Shown here: positions 8,526-17,556 of the stretch, in pieces
Numbering within the stretch: the first letter of the stretch is position 1
Layout: every line of letters starts with the position of its first letter
Source of the DNA: a bacterium
Lineage (GTDB): Bacteria; SZUA-79; Acidulodesulfobacterales; Acidulodesulfobacteraceae
Assembly (NCBI GenBank): GCA_021811805.1
Contig: JAKAQA010000002.1
Coordinates: 1-57,486 of the forward strand
DNA: 57,486 bases
Direction of reading: 5' to 3'
The notes under the pieces: generated by a model
Database searches by the model: none
What the model saw: only the letters and a program-made list of their open reading frames with translations
Told to the model about the DNA's origin: nothing
Position numbers and translations under genes: made by a program

Positions 8526-9515
8526 ATGCCGGAAATACTGTCTCAAGACGAAGTCAACGCTCTGCTCAGGGGAATATCTTCCGGTTCTATCGAAACCGAA
8601 AAACAGGAAGAGATAGGCGGCATAAGACCTTACGATTTGACCTCTCAGGACAGAATCGTCAGGGGCAGGATGCCCACTCTCGAAATAATAAACGAAAGAT
8701 TTGCGCGTATTCTTAGAAACGATTTGACTTCGGCTCTGCGCAAGGTCGCCGAAATTACCGCCACGTCGGTAGATATGCAAAAGTTCGGCGAATTTTTGAA
8801 AAATATCCCGCTTCCGACGAGCCTTACGATATTTAAAATGCCGCCTCTCAGGGGTTTCGGGATTTTCGTCCTTGATGCCAGATTAGTATATAACCTTATA
8901 GATATATTTTTCGGCGGCACTACCGACCTGCACGTAAAGATAGAAGGAAGGGATTTTTCTCCGATAGAAAGCAAATTGATTAAAAAAATAACGGATATGG
9001 CTTTTAACGCGATGAAAGCCGCGTGGACGCCTGTTTATCCCGTAGATATAGAATTTCAGAGGAGCGAAATCAATCCGCAGTTCGCCACGATAGTGACGCC
9101 TACCGAGGTCGTTATAATTAGCAGGTTCGAGGTTGATATAGAAGGCGCAGCGTCCAAATTTATGATATGCATTCCGTATTCAATGATAGAGCCTATCAAA
9201 GAAAAACTTTACAGCGGATTCCAGAGCGAACAGCTGGAAATAGACCAGAGATGGATAGAGAGGTTTAAAGAAAGGCTTAAGGAATCGGAACTGGATATAA
9301 AAGTCAAAATAGGAACTACGAGCATATCCGCTAATGATTTTTTAAAAATCAGGAAAGGCGACGTTATCGTGCTCGATAAAAGAATAGAAGAGCCTTTGGT
9401 GATAGAAATAGAAGATATTCCGAAGTTTATCGGATATCCGGGAAAAATCAACAATCAGGTCGCGGTAAAATTAATATCTGAAATACCTATAGAAAAAGAG
9501 GGCTATTATGAGTGA
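8526..9515 (+). CDS. fliM: Flagellar motor switch protein FliM
   Basis: 329 aa, normal length. It starts MPEILSQDEVNALLRGISSG, the conserved CheY~P-binding peptide. The middle CheC-like domain includes RIVRGRMPTLEIINERFARILRNDLTSALRK and FGGTTDLHVKIEGRDFSPIE. The C-terminal SpoA domain (KVKIGTTSISANDFLKIRKGDVIVLDKRIEEPLVIEIEDIPKFIGYPG) forms the C-ring with FliN. It receives the signal from the CheY proteins encoded at 21970 and 22410. The last bases overlap fliN by 8. Confidence 0.97.
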   Translation: MPEILSQDEVNALLRGISSGSIETEKQEEIGGIRPYDLTSQDRIVRGRMPTLEIINERFARILRNDLTSALRKVAEITATSVDMQKFGEFLKNIPLPTSLTIFKMPPLRGFGIFVLDARLVYNLIDIFFGGTTDLHVKIEGRDFSPIESKLIKKITDMAFNAMKAAWTPVYPVDIEFQRSEINPQFATIVTPTEVVIISRFEVDIEGAASKFMICIPYSMIEPIKEKLYSGFQSEQLEIDQRWIERFKERLKESELDIKVKIGTTSISANDFLKIRKGDVIVLDKRIEEPLVIEIEDIPKFIGYPGKINNQVAVKLISEIPIEKEGYYE

Positions 9516-10149
9516 TACCGAAAAAGTTCTATCCGAAACAAAGCAGGAAACTCCTATCGGAGCGCAGGACATAAAGGAGCCGGCCGTTCAGACCGAGCCT
9601 CAATCTAAACCGCCCGCAGAACCGGAAGACGATAATATCAGCTGGGAGGACGCCTTTAAAGAAGAGGAAGCGGCTAACGCCGCCGAAAAGCAGGAAACTT
9701 CGGGCGCGAATGCGGCGGACAATTTAGACATAGACATAGACGCAATAAAAGAAGCCGGCGGCAACGAAGGAAAATCCGAAGGCGCGGATATCGGCGCAGA
9801 CGAGGCTCCAGCCGCAGTAAAAACGGTTAAAAAGCCGGTAAAAAAACTTGAATTCGCTTCTTTCGACGAATCGGACAAAACGGCGGAGCCGCCTAAAAAT
9901 TTAGATTTTATTCTGGATATACCGCTTACCATTTCGGTAGAGCTCGGAAGAACCAAAATGGTCATAAACGATATGCTTCAGCTTGGACAGGGCTCCGTAA
10001 TAGAACTTGCAAAACTTGCGGGAGAGCCTCTCGACATATACGTAAACGGAAAGCTTATGGCAAGAGGCGAAGTCGTATTGGTCAACGATAAATTCGGCGT
10101 CAGGCTTACGGACATAATAAGTCCGGTAGAAAGGGTTAAAAAACTATGA
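9508..10149 (+). CDS. fliN: Flagellar motor switch protein FliN
   Basis: 213 aa. Residues 1-125 are an acidic, Ala/Glu-rich extension of unknown role; residues 128-213 are the SpoA/FliN domain: LDFILDIPLTISVELGRTKMVINDMLQLGQGSVIELAKLAGEPLDIYVNGKLMARGEVVLVNDKFGVRLTDII. Enteric FliN is 137 aa, so the extension is longer than usual, though such extensions are common outside enterics. Part of the C-ring. The start overlaps the fliM stop by 8 bases and the stop overlaps fliO by 4 (ATGA), so translation is probably coupled. Confidence 0.94.
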   Translation: MSDTEKVLSETKQETPIGAQDIKEPAVQTEPQSKPPAEPEDDNISWEDAFKEEEAANAAEKQETSGANAADNLDIDIDAIKEAGGNEGKSEGADIGADEAPAAVKTVKKPVKKLEFASFDESDKTAEPPKNLDFILDIPLTISVELGRTKMVINDMLQLGQGSVIELAKLAGEPLDIYVNGKLMARGEVVLVNDKFGVRLTDIISPVERVKKL

Positions 10150-11384
10150 AAATTAAATTATTTTTTTCGGCAATTTTAATTTCAGCGCTTTTTGCGGTCG
10201 TTTTTCCTAACGTTTGCCGCGCCGGTTCGGCGGACGGCAATTTGACGTTAAAAAACATATATGTTTCTAAAAGCAAAAATGCGGATTCATACCTTATATG
10301 GTTTAAGTTTAACCGAAAACCCGAAAGCATAGTTAAAAAGTTGGGCTTAAAAGGCTACAGCCTCGAACTTGCGTTTAAAAACGCGCAATCCGGAATGGGA
10401 GCTAAATTTATAAAATTTCATAACAGCAGGCTCTTTAAAGCCGTAGAGATTATGCCTGCCGAAAATTCGGAATTGAGCGCTGTAATCTATTTTCATAAAA
10501 ATATTAAAATAGCGCAAAAAGATACGTATGCGACTTTTTACGGAAGGTATTTTATAATTAAAATCGACCATGCTTTTTCGGGGGATTTATTTAAAAACGT
10601 CGGCAAAGAATTACCCGCGCAAAAAAATACAATAAAGCAGGCGGTCAAAACCTCCGAACAGCCTGCGCGTCCGGCAGGCGCCTCCGCCGTTTCGGCAGGT
10701 TCGCCGGAGCCGCCTAAAAATAATACTTTAGGAGGAAGCCCTTTCTTTGCAAAACGCCGGCCTAAATTAAATATGGGCTTCGAAGCGGTGAAAACCGCCG
10801 TTTATCTTGCATTGATTATCGGACTTATTTACGGCGCATATTTTCTTATGAATAAACTCAAGAACCGTATTTCGGTAAAGGAAAAGCCGAACAACCTTAA
10901 GATAGTATCATCGATTAACCTTGGAAATAAAAAATCAATTCTTTTAATAGAAGTAAACAAAGAATTTTTTCTTGTCGGAGTGTCGCAGTCGAATATTCAG
11001 GTTATAGGACAGCTTCAAGGTACTTTTTATAAAGCCGCCGGTGCAGATACCGCTCCGAATACCTATGAAATATCTAAAACAGGCGCAGAGAAAAGCAATG
11101 CTTCGCTCTCTGCCGGAGATACCGCTTTCGCAAGTCCGAGCCCTTCCGCTCCGGCCAAATCTTACGGCAAGTTTGCGGATGCAATGCGCGAGCAGGTTAA
11201 TAACGGAGGCGGCGGAATTAACGAACCTTACCGCAAGATAAAAGCGGAACAGTATGCGGATATAAATAAAATAAAAAATATAAACGAGGCAAAATTTAAA
11301 AATAAAGCCGATAACGTATTTTTCGATATAGAAGAAAGGTTAAAGGGATTAATGGAGAGCAATGGCAACTCTAAAAAGTTTTAA
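10146..11384 (+). CDS. fliO: FliO-like export protein with a large N-terminal periplasmic domain
   Basis: 412 aa, against about 100-220 for most FliO proteins. An N-terminal signal peptide (FFSAILISALFAVVFPNVCRAG) is followed by a beta-rich domain at about residues 28-150 resembling AMIN-type modules (LTLKNIYVSKSKNADSYLIWFKF... YATFYGRYFIIKIDHAFSG). There is a linker, a membrane helix at about 215-240 (VKTAVYLALIIGLIYGAYFLMNKL), then the FliO cytoplasmic domain (LKIVSSINLGNKKSILLIEVNKEFFLVGVSQSNIQVIGQL) and a charged tail. FliO helps assemble the FliP ring. The next gene is fliP, overlapping by 23 bases, which supports the call. The AMIN-like label is by eye. Confidence 0.82.
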   Translation: MKIKLFFSAILISALFAVVFPNVCRAGSADGNLTLKNIYVSKSKNADSYLIWFKFNRKPESIVKKLGLKGYSLELAFKNAQSGMGAKFIKFHNSRLFKAVEIMPAENSELSAVIYFHKNIKIAQKDTYATFYGRYFIIKIDHAFSGDLFKNVGKELPAQKNTIKQAVKTSEQPARPAGASAVSAGSPEPPKNNTLGGSPFFAKRRPKLNMGFEAVKTAVYLALIIGLIYGAYFLMNKLKNRISVKEKPNNLKIVSSINLGNKKSILLIEVNKEFFLVGVSQSNIQVIGQLQGTFYKAAGADTAPNTYEISKTGAEKSNASLSAGDTAFASPSPSAPAKSYGKFADAMREQVNNGGGGINEPYRKIKAEQYADINKIKNINEAKFKNKADNVFFDIEERLKGLMESNGNSKKF

Positions 11385-12069
11385 AAATTCGTCGCTTTTA
11401 GCTTTACCGACTATAACGATGACCGGGCATCCCCAGCATTCGCAGGTATCTATGCTGATTCAGATACTTCTTATTTTTACGGTCATTTCCATAGCCCCTT
11501 CCATATTGATAATGATGACGTCTTTCGTCAGAATAGTAGTGGTTCTGTCTTTCCTGAGGACTTCGCTGGGCCTTTCGACCGAGCCGCCGAATCAGGTAAT
11601 TATAGGATTGAGCCTTTTTCTGACCTTTTTTATTATGGCTCCGGTTATAAATTCCGTATATAAAAATGCTTATATCCCTTATACGAAAGGCTCTATTGGA
11701 ATTAAAAGGGCATATAAAATAGGAATACGGCCGGTCAGGGGTTTTATGCTGAAACAGACGAGGCTTAAAGACCTTGAGCTTTTCGTTAAAATGTCTAAAC
11801 TTAAAAACATCAGGTCGCCGAAAGACGTGCCGACTTACGTGCTTATACCTGCATTCATAGTGAGCGAGCTTACGACCGCGTTCGAGATTAGCTTTCTTAT
11901 ATATCTGCCCTTTTTAATATTGGACCTTGTAGTATCGAGCCTTTTAATGTCTATGGGAATGTTGATGCTGCCGCCTACCATGATATCGCTTCCTTTTAAA
12001 CTTATGCTTTTTGTCATGGTCAACGGCTGGTATTTAGTAATAGGCTCTTTAGTGCAGAGTTTTAAATGA
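11362..12069 (+). CDS. fliP: Flagellar export gate protein FliP
   Basis: 235 aa. Clear FliP motifs: ISIAPSILIMMTSFVRIVVVLSFLRTSLGLSTEPPNQVIIGLSLFLTFFIMAPVI, then FMLKQTRLKDLELFVKMSK and LIPAFIVSELTTAFEISFLIYLPFLILDLVVSSLLMSMGMLMLPPTMISLPFKLMLFVMVNGWYLV. It forms the core pore of the export gate with FliQ and FliR. Unlike enteric FliP there is no hydrophobic cleavable signal peptide; the first 30 residues are polar (MATLKSFKNSSLLALPTITMTGHP). The start lies inside fliO. Confidence 0.96.
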   Translation: MATLKSFKNSSLLALPTITMTGHPQHSQVSMLIQILLIFTVISIAPSILIMMTSFVRIVVVLSFLRTSLGLSTEPPNQVIIGLSLFLTFFIMAPVINSVYKNAYIPYTKGSIGIKRAYKIGIRPVRGFMLKQTRLKDLELFVKMSKLKNIRSPKDVPTYVLIPAFIVSELTTAFEISFLIYLPFLILDLVVSSLLMSMGMLMLPPTMISLPFKLMLFVMVNGWYLVIGSLVQSFK

Positions 12070-12081
12070 TACGGGGGTTCC

Positions 12082-12360
12082 ATGTCTTTAGCGTTCGTAA
12101 ATTTTATTATACAAAAAGTCATAGTTACGGTTTTGTATTTAAGCGCTCCGCCGCTTATAGCAAGTCTTGCGGTAGGAATACTTATAAGCATGTTTCAGGC
12201 GGTGACTCAACTGCAGGACCAGACGCTTACTTTCGTTCCCAAGATTATCGCGGTAATAGTAGTTTTATTGATTTTCGGGCCTTGGATGCTCAGCGTTCTG
12301 GGAAATTTCGCTACGGTCATTTTTACGCATTTTCCCCAGTATATAAGGGGTGGGAGCTGA
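12082..12360 (+). CDS. fliQ: Flagellar export gate protein FliQ
   Basis: 92 aa, standard size, with two membrane hairpin segments. Typical sequence: KVIVTVLYLSAPPLIASLAVGILISMFQAVTQLQDQTLTFVPKIIAVIVVLLIFGPWMLSVLGNFATVIF. Four or so copies join FliP and FliR in the export gate. The overlapping ORF track entry 12066-12374 in another frame is a shadow. It lies between fliP and fliR in the conserved order. Confidence 0.95.
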   Translation: MSLAFVNFIIQKVIVTVLYLSAPPLIASLAVGILISMFQAVTQLQDQTLTFVPKIIAVIVVLLIFGPWMLSVLGNFATVIFTHFPQYIRGGS

Positions 12361-12361
12361 T

Positions 12362-13141
12362 ATGCCCGTTATAATAATCCACCAATACCTGCTCATAGAA
12401 TTTATGCTGATATTTTTTAGAATTATAGCAATGCTCGTGGTTTTGCCTTTTATCGGCAGTTCCGCGGTTCCGGGCTGGGCAAAAATCGGTCTTGCGTTTT
12501 TTATGTCTTTAATCGTTTATCCTTTGATTATTAAAATCCAGATAATACCGCATATTCCATTGCCGACGGTTATCCTGGCCGTTGTTTCGCAGGTATTAAT
12601 AGGCATTATTTTCGGTTTCTTAGTTCTTATTATCTTTACGGGCGTCGAAGTAGCGGGACAACTTATCAGCGTTCAAGTCGGATTCGGCATGATAAGCCTG
12701 CTGAATCCCCTGATTTCTAATCAGCAGGTTTCCTTAATATCCAACCTGCAGAATTATTTAGCGCTGGTAATTTTAATAGAAACATCTGCATTTTTCTTTG
12801 TTATCGAGGGGATATACGACAGTTTTAAAACTATCCCTTTAACTTTTATTAATTTTTCGCCCTATATTTTCAAATATTTAGTAAATAAAGCCGGGGATAT
12901 ATTTCTAATAGGCGTTAATTTAAGCATTCCTATAATATTAGTGGCAATTTTATTAAATATAATTATAGCTTTAATGGGAAGGCTCGCTCCCCAGTTTAAT
13001 ATTTTTGCCGTAGGATTCCCGCTTATTATAATCGTGGGACTGCTTATGCTGTATATTTCCGTGCCGTATTTTACGGACTATATAATGATGTCTTTTTCGG
13101 GTTTGCAATTAGAATTTAACCGCTTGATAAATACTATATAA
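12362..13141 (+). CDS. fliR: Flagellar export gate protein FliR
   Basis: 259 aa from ATG 12362. The ORF track starts at the GTG at 12350, which lies within fliQ. I prefer 12362 because GGGAG sits about six bases before that ATG and it begins one base after the fliQ stop. Several membrane helices with the FliR pattern: FFRIIAMLVVLPFIGSSAVPGWAKIGLAFFMSLIVYPLI and GVEVAGQLISVQVGFGMISLLNPLISNQQVSLISNLQNYLALVILI. It completes the FliPQR gate. Confidence 0.94.
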   Translation: MPVIIIHQYLLIEFMLIFFRIIAMLVVLPFIGSSAVPGWAKIGLAFFMSLIVYPLIIKIQIIPHIPLPTVILAVVSQVLIGIIFGFLVLIIFTGVEVAGQLISVQVGFGMISLLNPLISNQQVSLISNLQNYLALVILIETSAFFFVIEGIYDSFKTIPLTFINFSPYIFKYLVNKAGDIFLIGVNLSIPIILVAILLNIIIALMGRLAPQFNIFAVGFPLIIIVGLLMLYISVPYFTDYIMMSFSGLQLEFNRLINTI

Positions 13142-13145
13142 TACC

Positions 13146-14231
13146 ATGGCCGAAGATAAATTCGATAAAACCGAACCCGCAAGTCCTAAAAGAATTCAGG
13201 ACGCCAGAGAAAACGGGCAGGTGATGAAATCCAGGGAGGTTACCAACGTCTTCGTATTCGTCGTCGTAATAATATACCTTTATTTTAATATTTCGCATAT
13301 AGGCAGAATAGTATCGGGGCAGTTAGTCTATTTTTTGTCTAATTTCTCCCGTTTAAACTTGAATTACGCCGCCTGCATTAATATCATAGACGGGCTGATT
13401 TATACGGTGGTTTACGCCGTTCTTCCGTTCGTACTTATAGTATTTTTTGCATCGCTGGTTTCAAACATAGCACAGGTAGGTTTTCTTTTGACCTTTCAGC
13501 CTTTAATCCCCAACATTACGCGCATCGACCCCGTTTCGGGCGTTAAAAGATTTTTTTCCTTACAGTCGGTCAACGAACTGGTAAAATCTATATTCAAATT
13601 TTTCGTTTTAACCGCAATAGCTTATTTTACATGCGCCCCTTATTTAAAAAAAATACTGGTTTTGCAGTATATGACTCCGTCTTTCGATATTTTTTTTACG
13701 GTTAAACTTATTTATAAACTTTTTTTTAATATTATTATGGCTATGGTAGTCCTCGCGATTGCCGATTTTTTCATACAGAGGTATCAATATAACAAAGGGC
13801 TTATGATGACGAAGCAGGAAGTCAAAGACGAAGCCAAGCAGTTCGAAGGCGACCAGCAGGTAAAAGGAAAAATAAGAAAAATGCAGAGGGAAATAGCCAG
13901 AAGAAGAATTTTAAAAGAGGTCAAGAATGCGCACGTTGTTATTACGAACCCTACCCACTTTGCCGTAGCCCTTAAATACGACAATAAAAAATACAACGCT
14001 CCGGTAGTGCTTGCAAAAGGCGCCGACAATCTTGCTCTTCTTATAAAAAAAATAGCAAAAGAAAACGATATTCCGACCGTAGAAAACAAATACGTCGCGA
14101 GGACTCTTTACGAAACGTGCGAACCGGGGCAGGCTATCCCCGCGTCTCTTTATAAAGCGGTAGCGGAAATACTCGCCCATCTATATACTACTAACGAAAA
14201 GTTTAAACAAATATGGAGTTTTATTAAATAA
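13146..14231 (+). CDS. flhB: Flagellar export switch protein FlhB
   Basis: 361 aa. It opens with MAEDKFDKTEPASPKRIQDARENGQVMKSREV, the conserved FlhB N terminus. Four membrane helices occupy residues 30-215. The cytoplasmic domain includes MMTKQEVKDEAKQFEGDQQVKGKIRKMQREIARRR and the autocleavage motif NPTH (VVITNPTHFAVALKYD). Cleavage at N-P switches export from rod/hook to filament substrates, working with FliK. A second, detached copy of the C-terminal domain (FlhX) is at 29517. The stop overlaps flhA by one base (TAATG). Confidence 0.97.
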   Translation: MAEDKFDKTEPASPKRIQDARENGQVMKSREVTNVFVFVVVIIYLYFNISHIGRIVSGQLVYFLSNFSRLNLNYAACINIIDGLIYTVVYAVLPFVLIVFFASLVSNIAQVGFLLTFQPLIPNITRIDPVSGVKRFFSLQSVNELVKSIFKFFVLTAIAYFTCAPYLKKILVLQYMTPSFDIFFTVKLIYKLFFNIIMAMVVLAIADFFIQRYQYNKGLMMTKQEVKDEAKQFEGDQQVKGKIRKMQREIARRRILKEVKNAHVVITNPTHFAVALKYDNKKYNAPVVLAKGADNLALLIKKIAKENDIPTVENKYVARTLYETCEPGQAIPASLYKAVAEILAHLYTTNEKFKQIWSFIK

Positions 14232-16327
14232 TGGCGGAAAAAGCTGAAGCGGGCGTTCTTTCCCGCAACATATTCTTCAGAAACTCGGACGTACTGTTGG
14301 CGCTCCTTTTCATGATGGTTATCGGCCTTATGGTTATACCGATAACTACATGGATGCTCGATATATTTCTGACTTTTTCGATAGCTTTCGGCATTATAAT
14401 TTTATTAATTTCCATTTACGTATTAAGGCCGCTGGAATTTTCGATATTTCCTACCATACTTTTAGTGGCGACTCTGTTCAGGCTGTCCTTAGAAATAGCT
14501 GCAACGAGGCTTATACTGCTGTACGGATATAAAGGCCCGGATGCCGCCGGAATAGTCATACAGTCTTTCGGGCAGTTCGTCGTCGGAGGCAATTTTGCTG
14601 TAGGAATAGTTATTTTCATAATTTTTATCGTCATAAATTTTCTGGTCATCACCAAGGGCGCTACGAGAGTAGCTGAGGTGTCGGCAAGATTTACTTTGGA
14701 CGCATTGCCCGGAAAACAGATGTCGATAGACGCCGAACTTAATTCAGGTTTTATAACGGATGCCGAGGCGAGAAAGAAAAGGTTGGACCTGACTAAAGAA
14801 GTAGATTTTTACGGGTCTATGGACGGTGCGAGCAAATTTGTCAGAGGAGACGTCGTTGCCGCCATAATAATTATTATCGTGAATATTATAGGGGGGCTTT
14901 TAATAGGGGTATTCCAGCACCATATGTCTATCCTTAGGGCGGCTTCGGACTATACTCTTTTAACGGTAGGCGAAGGATTGGTTGCGCAGATTCCGGCTCT
15001 TATAGTTTCTACTTCCGCAGGTATTATAATGACGAGGGCAACGCGGGAAAGCGACCTTTCCAAGGATTTTTCTTCCCAGTTTATATCGAATCCGAGGGTG
15101 CTTTATACCGCTTCGGGCATACTATTCTTTTTCGGCATTATTCCGGGACTTCCGCACTGGCCGTTTATCCTGTTCGCCGCGACCGCGAGCTTTATAGCTT
15201 ATCTTATCTCTAGAGAAGCGGGTAAGAAAAAAGCCGAGTCGGTAAAAACAGCGGCGGCGGAAAAAAAGGAAATACCGGAATCGCAGATTATCGAAAATGC
15301 TATGCAGATAGATATTCTCGAACTTGAAGTCGGTTATAACCTTATATCTTTCGTAGATGCCTCCAGAAGCGGAGAACTTTTGGAAAGAATAAAAGGCATA
15401 AGAAAACAGCTGGCGGCGGATATGGGGATAATCGTTCCGCCTTTGCATATAAAAGACAATTTAAATTTGAAACCTAACGAGTATGTTTTTTTAATTAAGG
15501 GGATAGAGGTCGCCAGATACGAAACTATGCCCAATAAGCTTCTTGCTATGAATCCCGGCAACGTAACGGAAAACATCCCCGGCATAGTTACCAAAGAACC
15601 GGCTTTTAATCTGCCGGCGCTTTGGATAGACGAAGGATTAAAGCAAAAAGCTCAAATGGCCGGATGGACCGTCGTAGAAATACCCGCCGTTATAGCGACC
15701 CACATAGTCGAAATAATAAAAAATAATGCGGCGGAACTGCTTACGAGGCAGGATGTACAGAAACTTCTCGATATACTTTCCTCGAAATATCCCAAAATCG
15801 TAGAAGACCTTATTCCGGGAGTTCTTTCTCTCAGCGCCGTACAGAATATTCTGGAGAATTTGCTTTCAGAAGGGGTTCCTATTAAGGATATGCTTACTAT
15901 AGTGGAAGCCCTGCATAATTACGCGCCCAATACGAAAGACCCCGCGGTTTTAACCGAATATGTGAGGAGCGCGTTGAAAAGAACTATTACGAAAACTTTA
16001 ATAACGCAGGACAATACAGTGAGGCCCCTTACGCTCGGCAAAAATTTAGAAACGGTTATATTAGGCGAATATAATAAGACTAAAGAACAGGGCGCCGGAT
16101 ATTCCGGGCTTGACCCGTCTTATTACAATAAAATAATTTCGGCGGTCAGGGAAGGAGTCAAAAAATCGGCGGATGCCGGTTTGTCGCCTATAGTGCTGAC
16201 GTCTCCGCGCATTAGGCTTTTTTTAAAGAATATTTTAAACGAAATAGCTCCGGGGATTTCCGTCGTATCTACGAGCGAATTGTCCCCTAACATAAAAATA
16301 AAACCGGTAGGCACTATAGAAATATAA
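14231..16327 (+). CDS. flhA: Flagellar export gate protein FlhA
   Basis: 698 aa, normal length. The membrane domain of eight helices spans about residues 18-325, with the FHIPEP signature region GATRVAEVSARFTLDALPGKQMSIDAELNSGFITDAEARKKRLDLTKEVDFYGSMDGASKFVRGDVVAAIIIIIVNIIGG. The cytoplasmic domain (about 350-698) docks chaperone-substrate complexes and FliJ. Start codon coupled to the flhB stop. Followed after six bases by flhF. Confidence 0.98.
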   Translation: MAEKAEAGVLSRNIFFRNSDVLLALLFMMVIGLMVIPITTWMLDIFLTFSIAFGIIILLISIYVLRPLEFSIFPTILLVATLFRLSLEIAATRLILLYGYKGPDAAGIVIQSFGQFVVGGNFAVGIVIFIIFIVINFLVITKGATRVAEVSARFTLDALPGKQMSIDAELNSGFITDAEARKKRLDLTKEVDFYGSMDGASKFVRGDVVAAIIIIIVNIIGGLLIGVFQHHMSILRAASDYTLLTVGEGLVAQIPALIVSTSAGIIMTRATRESDLSKDFSSQFISNPRVLYTASGILFFFGIIPGLPHWPFILFAATASFIAYLISREAGKKKAESVKTAAAEKKEIPESQIIENAMQIDILELEVGYNLISFVDASRSGELLERIKGIRKQLAADMGIIVPPLHIKDNLNLKPNEYVFLIKGIEVARYETMPNKLLAMNPGNVTENIPGIVTKEPAFNLPALWIDEGLKQKAQMAGWTVVEIPAVIATHIVEIIKNNAAELLTRQDVQKLLDILSSKYPKIVEDLIPGVLSLSAVQNILENLLSEGVPIKDMLTIVEALHNYAPNTKDPAVLTEYVRSALKRTITKTLITQDNTVRPLTLGKNLETVILGEYNKTKEQGAGYSGLDPSYYNKIISAVREGVKKSADAGLSPIVLTSPRIRLFLKNILNEIAPGISVVSTSELSPNIKIKPVGTIEI

Positions 16328-16333
16328 AAATCT

Positions 16334-17524
16334 ATGCAGATTAAAAGATACGAAGTTTTAGACATAAAAGACGCGATAGAGCTTATTAAAAAAGACCTCG
16401 GCGAAGAAGCGGTCATAATTTCTACAAGACAGGTCAACGGTTCCAACGACTTAGGGTTTTTCGGAAAACCTTTTCTCGAAGTAGTCGCCGCTATTGATTA
16501 TAAAGAGGAGGATATCGCTCCGCCTAAGGAGAGCCGCGGATTTAACCATGATATGCTTGCGCCCATATACGACGACGTGAAATTCCTAAAAGACAATTTC
16601 GACAGCATAGTAGAGGACAGGGTTATTTACGTTTTAAATTCAAAGTTTGAAGAAATCAAGGCGTTTATGAATGAAATTAAGTTTGATTTAAGCTTGCTGA
16701 AAGACGAAAGAACCAATAAAGGAACTGCACAAAACGACCTTCTTGTATATTTGGACAATATTTCATTTGAAAGAAATATATCCGCTAAATTAATCGAAAT
16801 ATTTTTTAAAGACATAAAATTAACTAATTTCAAAAAGGAAGAAAAAGTAGAATATTTTAAAAAATTTTTTAAAAAAATAATAGAAAAAAAAGTCGAAAGG
16901 AAAAAAATAAACCGCCTGTTCGACGGAAAAACCGTTATCGCGGTCGTCGGAAACAGCGGTTCCGGAAAAACCGCGACCGCCGCTAAACTCTGTTCCAAAT
17001 TTATATTCGAAAAAAATCTGCATGTTTCGCTCTGTACTATAGATTCTCTGAAAATAGGCGGCTACGAAACTTTAAAAAAATATGCGGAAAAATTAAAGAT
17101 AAATTTTTCAGCGTTAAAAGACCCGCAGGGATTAAATTCTTTTATTTCCGATTCGCAGTCCGACGTTATCGTAATCGATACCTTTGCCGTTAATCACAAT
17201 AATCTGTTTCAGCTGAACGCCCTGTCAAAATTTATAGGCAGTTTAAAGGGCGTAATTAATACGGAGCTTTTGCTCCCCGCCCACCTTAAACACTTAGATG
17301 CCGTGAGGGCTTACGAATCTTTCAGGAACAAGGTCGGAATAAGCGGAGTTATTATATCGAAAACGGACGAGTCGCGCGGCATCGGCAATCTTGCGGGCCT
17401 GCTTCTTCTTCAGGACTCGGCGGTAGATTTTATTACCTCCGGAGAAAACGTTCCGGAAGATATCGAAGAAGCGACGACCGAGAATATTTATTCTTTATTT
17501 TTTCCTAAACCTGCGGAGTTCTAA
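16334..17524 (+). CDS. flhF: Flagellar placement GTPase FlhF
   Basis: 396 aa, SRP-family GTPase. N-terminal basic region (MQIKRYEVLDIKDAIELIKKDLGEEAVIISTRQV), then an NG domain with G1 loop VVGNSGSGKTATAAKL, STIDSLK-like region (LCTIDSLKIGGYETLKKYAEKL), VIVIDTFAVN (G3) and ISKTDES (G4, TKxD-like). FlhF recruits early flagellar parts to the cell pole. Paired with flhG downstream, it argues for polar flagellation in this organism. The G3 reads DTFAV rather than the usual DTAG, a small departure. Confidence 0.93.
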   Translation: MQIKRYEVLDIKDAIELIKKDLGEEAVIISTRQVNGSNDLGFFGKPFLEVVAAIDYKEEDIAPPKESRGFNHDMLAPIYDDVKFLKDNFDSIVEDRVIYVLNSKFEEIKAFMNEIKFDLSLLKDERTNKGTAQNDLLVYLDNISFERNISAKLIEIFFKDIKLTNFKKEEKVEYFKKFFKKIIEKKVERKKINRLFDGKTVIAVVGNSGSGKTATAAKLCSKFIFEKNLHVSLCTIDSLKIGGYETLKKYAEKLKINFSALKDPQGLNSFISDSQSDVIVIDTFAVNHNNLFQLNALSKFIGSLKGVINTELLLPAHLKHLDAVRAYESFRNKVGISGVIISKTDESRGIGNLAGLLLLQDSAVDFITSGENVPEDIEEATTENIYSLFFPKPAEF

Positions 17525-17556
17525 GAGGCAATAAAAAATTCAAGAGGCATTTTAAA

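Noticed and set aside
12350-12361. GTG start for fliR from the ORF track
   Set aside because: It lies inside fliQ; ATG 12362 has a ribosome site at proper distance.
12066-12374. 102-residue plus-strand ORF
   Set aside because: Overlaps fliQ in another frame; the fliQ frame has the clear family sequence.
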